Part shown: positions 6,853 to 10,201 of the stretch, piece after piece
Layout: each line of letters starts with the position of its first letter
Numbering within the stretch: position 1 is the first letter of the stretch
From: Chitinophagales bacterium
GTDB taxonomy: Bacteria; Bacteroidota; Bacteroidia; Chitinophagales; UBA10324
NCBI GenBank assembly: GCA_026786335.1
Contig: JAJAYG010000445.1
Coordinates: forward strand, 1 to 10,201
Direction of reading: 5' to 3'
Length of the DNA stretch: 10,201 nt
The notes under the pieces: generated by a model
Databases searched by the model: none
Seen by the model: only the letters and a program-made list of their open reading frames with translations
Told to the model about the DNA's origin: nothing
Made by a program: the position numbers and the translations under genes

Positions 6853-7776
6853 ATGATTGATAAAAATTTATTCCCCAACCTCTTCATCGTAGGTGCAGCC
6901 AAAGGCGGCACCACCACCTTGCATTATGCACTCGATCAGCATCCGCAGGTGTATATGAGTCAAAAGAAAGAACCCGGCTATTTTGTGTGGGCTGAAGAGG
7001 ATTTGCAATTCATCAATAACGGAAAACTAATTACACAGCCGCGTTTTCTTGTCAATCACCTCAATGATTATCTAAATCTTTTTAAAGATGGATAAGAAAA
7101 AATGATTCGTGGCGAATCATCTACCACCTATCTTTTCTTCTATCAAAAATGCATTGCAAACATCAAACGCATTCATCCCAATCCTGAGCAGGTAAAGATT
7201 GTAATTGCGCTGCGCAATCCTGTTGACCGTGCGTATTCGCAATACATGCACAAACTCCGAGATGGCGCCGAGTCGCTTTCTTTTGAAGAGGCATTGGATA
7301 AAGAGCAATGGAGAAAAGAAAACAACTGGCACTTTGATTATCAATATGTGCAGCGCGGATTTTATTATGAGCAGGTGAAAGCATTTCTCGAAAATTTTTC
7401 TTCCACCAAAATTTATCTGAGCGAAGATTTGCGAAATGATGCCGCAGGTGTGGTGAATTCATTGGAAGAGTTTTTAGGAATAGAAAAACTGCCACTTGAT
7501 TTTGGCGGAGAATTGAACGCCAGCGGCGAAGGGAAAATCGAATCGCTTAATAAATTTTTGAAGAAAGAAAATCCGCTAAAGAAATTTGTAGGAAGTTTAT
7601 TTCCCAAAGCATTGAGAAGAAGAATGCGACTGAAAGTGCAGAGCACTGTTTACAAATACAATTTGGAGAAGAAGGAAATGAACCCCGAAACCCGTGAGCG
7701 GTTGAAGAAAATATTTCATGATGATGTGCAGAAGTTACAGGAATTGATTGGGAGAGATTTAAGTTCGTGGCTATGA
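6853..7776 (+). pseudogene. PAPS sulfotransferase interrupted by one in-frame TAA (paralog 3)
   Basis: The ATG follows the stop of paralog 2 by a single base, so the two form one transcription unit. The frame holds 307 sense or stop positions before the TGA terminator, a normal length. The front part carries G-A-A-K17-G-G-T-T-T-L23, with Gly18 in place of the usual Ser, and Glu40 in K-E-P-G-Y-F. A TAA at codon 81 (7093-7095) follows L-F-K-D-G. The same frame resumes with E-K-M-I-R-G-E-S-S-T, the 3'-phosphate motif L-R121-N-P-V-D-R-A-Y-S129 and the shared end, GRDLSSWL. Restart is possible at ATG 7102, six bases beyond the stop, which would give a 224-residue rear part lacking the phosphosulfate loop. 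A single AAA-to-TAA change explains the break. Confidence 0.8.
7093..7095 (+). other. in-frame TAA within sulfotransferase paralog 3
   Basis: This stop lies six codons before the G of the conserved G-E-S, the same column as the stop in paralog 2. It divides the gene into 6853-7095 (80 residues) and 7102-7776 (224 residues). Confidence 0.9.
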
Positions 7777-7807
7777 GAAAATAGATTTTGCGATCAATTT
7801 CATTTCC

Positions 7808-8932
7808 TTACAACAGAAAGTCGAAATAGTTTTTTGTATCAATCATTTTTGTAGATGCGTTTGGATATGCTATTAAAAATTGAGAAGGAAACTTAACTGT
7901 GGTTTTTGCTTTCCATTTAAATTCAAAAGCACTGAGTTCACCATCACCCTCCTCGAGATAATCAATCTCCTGTTGTTGCTGGGTTCTCCAGAAAAATGAA
8001 TTTCGAAGTTTGTTGTGGTAGTGAAGAAATTTTATTCGCTCACTCACCAAATAGTTTTCCCACAACGCTCCTTTATCAGTTCTTAAATTCAAATGGCTGA
8101 ACTGTGCAAGTATGCTGTTACGGATTCCATTATCGTAGAAATATATTTTTCGTGCCCTCTTCAATTCATTTCTCAGATTTCTGCTGTAAGCCGGCAGGCG
8201 GAAGATCACAAATGTTCGCTCGAGCAGATGAACATATCGTTCAATGGTTTCTTTATCCGCACCAATCAATTGTGAAAGTTCATGGTAGCTCACTTCTGAT
8301 CCCATCTGTAATGCAAGTGCTTTAATTAATTTTTCAAGTAGTGCCGGCTTCTTCACTTTTTCGAGCGAAAACAAATCTTTGTACAACACACTATCAGCAA
8401 TGCCCGATAATATTCCTGTTTCATTTCCAGGTGATGTTACCACTTCGGGAAACATGCCATATACAAGGCGGTGTTCAAGTAACCTGCTTTCTTCAAGTTC
8501 ACCATGCGCTTCCACCATTTCACCAAGGGAAAAAGGGAAAAGATGAAACGCCCATTTTCTTCCGGCAAGTGATTCTTTTATCTTATCAGAAAGTTCGAAT
8601 GATGATGAACCCGTTGCAATTACTTGAACATTTTTAATTTGATCAGTAAATAATTTAATCATCAAACCTGCATTCTCAATCCGCTGTGCTTCATCAATGA
8701 TTACCAACTGAGCTTTACCTATCAAGCGCTTGAGCTGTGTTGAGTTCGCATGATTCAACCGTTCACGAATATCCGGTTCATCTGCATTCAACCATATTGC
8801 AGGTTTTTTACTGGTAGATTCAATTTGTTTTGCAATTGTTGTCTTCCCCGATTGCCGTGGTCCAAGAATAATGATTGCCTTTCCCTTGTAAAGTTTTTTT
8901 AGAATGGACGGAAGTATGAACCTGTCTATCAT
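7808..8932 (-). CDS. AAA family ATPase with C-terminal DUF4143 domain
   Basis: The product has 374 residues. The N-terminal ATPase domain shows Walker A G24-P-R-Q-S-G-K30-T, Walker B L-V-I-I-D80-E81 and a sensor-like A-T-G-S-S-S segment (106-111). A winged-helix-like middle (around 205-245) leads into DUF4143. The C-terminal part has E322-I-D324 and E337-F-K339, which fits the PD-(D/E)xK nuclease-like fold often described for this domain; whether it cuts DNA is unknown. Proteins of this type are widespread in Bacteroidota and archaea as solitary accessory genes without a settled function. The gene converges on sulfotransferase paralog 3 (31-bp gap) and diverges from paralog 4, so it interrupts the sulfotransferase run on the opposite strand. 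Two palindromes just upstream suggest repression. Confidence 0.9.
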   Translation of the reverse strand: MIDRFILPSILKKLYKGKAIIILGPRQSGKTTIAKQIESTSKKPAIWLNADEPDIRERLNHANSTQLKRLIGKAQLVIIDEAQRIENAGLMIKLFTDQIKNVQVIATGSSSFELSDKIKESLAGRKWAFHLFPFSLGEMVEAHGELEESRLLEHRLVYGMFPEVVTSPGNETGILSGIADSVLYKDLFSLEKVKKPALLEKLIKALALQMGSEVSYHELSQLIGADKETIERYVHLLERTFVIFRLPAYSRNLRNELKRARKIYFYDNGIRNSILAQFSHLNLRTDKGALWENYLVSERIKFLHYHNKLRNSFFWRTQQQQEIDYLEEGDGELSAFEFKWKAKTTVKFPSQFLIAYPNASTKMIDTKNYFDFLL

Positions 8933-8948
8933 TTTGGATTGAAAGGCG

Positions 8949-8956
8949 TAAATATA
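8949..8956 (-). promoter_or_regulatory. candidate -7 element of the ATPase gene
   Basis: On the minus strand this reads TATATTTA, one base from TAnnTTTG, 16 bases before the ATG. The expected -33 region falls inside the palindrome at 8960-8981, where no TTG is present. Confidence 0.35.
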
Positions 8957-8959
8957 ATG

Positions 8960-8981
8960 TTTCTCGTTTTAAAACGAGAAA
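8960..8981. promoter_or_regulatory. perfect 22-bp palindrome, probable operator of the ATPase gene
   Basis: TTTCTCGTTTT is followed directly by its reverse complement. The element covers the -33 region expected for the ATPase promoter, as a repressor site would. A second copy of the CTCGTTT/AAACGAG half-sites lies 32 bp away, centre to centre. Confidence 0.65.
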
Positions 8982-8993
8982 TAGTATAATATA

Positions 8994-9011
8994 TCTCGTT
9001 TTGAAACGAGA
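8994..9011. promoter_or_regulatory. second CTCGTTT palindrome, probable operator
   Basis: CTCGTTT and AAACGAG, with T and A outside, are inverted around a central TG, and the half-sites are the same as in the palindrome at 8960-8981. The 32-bp centre spacing, about three turns of B-DNA, puts both on the same face of the helix. The site lies between the two divergent genes, nearer the ATPase. Confidence 0.6.
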
Positions 9012-9063
9012 AAACTGAAAGCAGATCAATTGCATGTTGGTTTTGTTGTGCAAACTCAATGGT

Positions 9064-9071
9064 TATCTTCG
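9064..9071 (+). promoter_or_regulatory. candidate -7 element of sulfotransferase paralog 4
   Basis: TATCTTCG differs from TAnnTTTG at one base. TTG at 9043-9045 lies 18 bases upstream, close to the usual -33 spacing. The ATG at 9091 follows 19 bases later. The following GCCGCAC resembles the GCGCCAC after the -7 match of the acyltransferase gene. Confidence 0.45.
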
Positions 9072-9090
9072 CCGCACTTTCTAAAACTTA

Positions 9091-10041
9091 ATGGCAAATA
9101 AACTCCCTAACTTTTTTGTAGTAGGCGCAGCCAAGAGCGGCACTACTTCATTGTATGAATATTTAAAGTTGCATCCGCAGGTGTACATGGCTCCCATCAA
9201 AGAAACCCATCACTTCAGCACCGATATTGACAATAGCAAATTTCGCCCAAACTATGCGCGATCACTCAATAAAGATTTGAGTAAATTTTTAGAGAGTGAT
9301 ATGGAGGAAGGAATCTTTCATGCTTTCGTAAAAGACCCGAACGATTATGTGCAGCTTTTCAAAAATGTAAAAGAAGAAAATGCTGTAGGCGAAATCACAA
9401 ACTCTTATTTGTATTCGCATGAAGCAGCTAAATATATCATCACCAAATTCCCCAATGCAAAAGTGATGATGATGTTGCGCAATCCTGTTGATCGTGCTTT
9501 TAGTCACTACCTCATGGATTTAAGAATCGGGTATGAGACGGAAGATTTTATGACTGCCTTGAAGAAAGATATGAACCGCAACCCTAAAGGGTGGGGCATC
9601 AGCAACTTGTACATCGAGATCGGGATGTATTATGATCAAGTGAAACGTTACATCGAAATTTTTCCTGAATCACAACGGCGCATTTTCATCTTCGACGATT
9701 TTATAAAAAATCCTGAGGCGATGATGAAAGAGATTTTTCGTTTCCTGGGAGTTGATGAAGAAACAACTATTGATTTCGGAAAGAAGTACAATCCGAGTTT
9801 CATTCCCAAAAATAAAATCATTGGCAAGTTGAATACTATGAAGCGCGTTAAGGATTGGCTGAAAGGTGTGTTGCCGAAATCGGTAAAATCAAAGTTTAAA
9901 AAAACATTTTACACCGATAAAGATTTGCCGAAGATTAAACCCGAAGAGCGAAAATTCCTGAATGAAATTTTTAGAGAGGATGTGAGCAAGCTTTCGCAAT
10001 TGCTGAATCGTGATCTTTCAAATTGGTTAGAAAAAAAATAG
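9091..10041 (+). CDS. PAPS-dependent sulfotransferase (intact, paralog 4)
   Basis: The product has 316 residues and all the parts of the family in order: phosphosulfate loop G-A-A-K15-S-G-T-T-S-L21 (a textbook form), Glu38 in K-E-T-H-H-F as the probable catalytic base, A-V-G-E-I near 108, 3'-phosphate motif L-R130-N-P-V-D-R-A-F-S138, and the shared C-terminus RDLSNWLEKK. Relative to paralog 1 it has extra residues between the Glu and the G-E motif, as does paralog 3, so these two may be closer relatives or share an acceptor type. It has its own candidate promoter and sits beyond the opposite-strand ATPase gene. At the column where paralogs 2 and 3 have TAA it has lysine (AAA). The acceptor is probably the glycan made by this locus, but this is inferred from neighbours only. 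Confidence 0.92.
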   Translation: MANKLPNFFVVGAAKSGTTSLYEYLKLHPQVYMAPIKETHHFSTDIDNSKFRPNYARSLNKDLSKFLESDMEEGIFHAFVKDPNDYVQLFKNVKEENAVGEITNSYLYSHEAAKYIITKFPNAKVMMMLRNPVDRAFSHYLMDLRIGYETEDFMTALKKDMNRNPKGWGISNLYIEIGMYYDQVKRYIEIFPESQRRIFIFDDFIKNPEAMMKEIFRFLGVDEETTIDFGKKYNPSFIPKNKIIGKLNTMKRVKDWLKGVLPKSVKSKFKKTFYTDKDLPKIKPEERKFLNEIFREDVSKLSQLLNRDLSNWLEKK

Positions 10042-10098
10042 AAAATGGAAAATAGAAAATAGTAAAGCATTATTCACCATCTTCTATTTTCTATTTTC
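10041..10098 (+). repeat. heptamer tandem repeat forming an AT-rich inverted repeat
   Basis: GAAAATG, GAAAATA and GAAAATA stand in tandem from 10041 to 10061. The stretch GAAAATAGAAAATAG (10048-10062) is exactly inverted at 10084-10098 after a 21-base loop. The repeat starts at the last base of the sulfotransferase stop codon and ends 13 bases before the next ATG. The stem has almost no G-C pairs and no following U tract, so it is a poor terminator. Confidence 0.7.
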
Positions 10099-10111
10099 AA
10101 ATTACTCATCT

Positions 10112-10201
10112 ATGCATCCAAAAGTTTATATCGTCTTAGTTAACTTCAACGGTCACAACAACACCATTGAAACCATTGAGTCATTGGCGAAACAATCGTA
10201 T
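10112..10201 (+). CDS. family 2 glycosyltransferase, N-terminal fragment
   Basis: Thirty codons are visible before the window ends. They read M-H-P-K-V-Y-I-V-L-V-N-F-N-G and then T-I-E-S-L-A-K-Q. The hydrophobic beta strand ending in V-N-F-N-G and the following T-I-E-S-L helix are typical of the nucleotide-sugar binding start of GT-A fold family 2 enzymes, especially rhamnosyltransferase-like members. It would extend the sugar chain handled by the flippase and sulfotransferases. The catalytic Asp motifs lie outside the window, so donor and acceptor are unknown. Confidence 0.75.
   Translation, partial: MHPKVYIVLVNFNGHNNTIETIESLAKQSY

Noticed and set aside
5976..7776. Reassignment of TAA as a sense codon to explain the two interrupted sulfotransferases
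   Set aside because: TAA ends the acyltransferase, SGNH, sulfotransferase 1, flippase and ATPase genes at the expected family lengths, so it is a normal stop in this genome.
5976..7776. Frameshifts as the cause of the split sulfotransferases
   Set aside because: The front and rear parts are in the same frame in both genes, and no insertion or deletion is needed to join the conserved motifs.
8341..8637. Plus-strand open frames within the ATPase gene
   Set aside because: They lie antisense to a gene with clear Walker motifs and have no family features.
8820..9059. A 79-codon minus-strand open frame across the ATPase start and palindromes
   Set aside because: It overlaps the well-supported ATPase gene in another frame and runs through the operator palindromes without any domain feature.
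10048..10098. Intrinsic terminator after sulfotransferase paralog 4
   Set aside because: The stem is nearly all A-T, the loop is 21 bases long and no U tract follows, so it is better described as a repeat.

Overview
The window looks like an environmental Bacteroidota (Bacteroidetes) chromosome. The base composition is AT-rich. Genes mostly lack a Shine-Dalgarno sequence and have A-rich leaders. Promoter-like TAnnTTTG elements lie upstream of some genes. The gene families (AlgI-type MBOAT, ORF6N protein, AAA ATPase with DUF4143, strings of PAPS sulfotransferases) are ones I associate with that phylum. The assignment rests on family and signal recognition only.

Layout, left to right. At 1-50 on the minus strand there may be the first codons of a divergent secreted protein. 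An AlgI-like membrane O-acyltransferase follows (184-1626). Then come an ORF6N-domain DNA-binding protein (1635-2198) and three intergenic palindromes (2205-2342) that match a palindrome inside the ORF6N gene. Next are a membrane-anchored SGNH-type protein (2438-3493), an intact sulfotransferase (3575-4453) and a polysaccharide flippase (4491-5918). Two tandem sulfotransferase genes follow (5976-6851 and 6853-7776), each interrupted by one in-frame TAA. A DUF4143 ATPase lies on the minus strand (7808-8932) behind a pair of operator-like palindromes. A fourth, intact sulfotransferase (9091-10041) and the first 30 codons of a family 2 glycosyltransferase (from 10112) end the window.

Taken together, the plus-strand genes read as part of a locus for making and modifying an exported glycan. 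The glycosyltransferase would build the chain and the flippase would move the lipid-linked unit across the inner membrane. The sulfotransferases would add sulfate from PAPS. The MBOAT and SGNH proteins would add or transfer acyl groups at the membrane. The ORF6N cassette and the ATPase gene look like unrelated accessory insertions in this locus.

The most notable observations are four. (1) The two adjacent sulfotransferase genes carry a TAA at the same alignment column. (2) A 31-bp palindrome occurs three times outside the ORF6N gene and once inside it, and every copy can be read as a variant of the same ORF6N peptide. (3) Short tandem words, mostly 7 bp, sit just in front of several start codons. 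(4) Two 16-22 bp palindromes lie about three helical turns apart before the ATPase gene. There is no gene-free stretch longer than 300 bases, and I saw no rRNA, tRNA, CRISPR array or insertion sequence.
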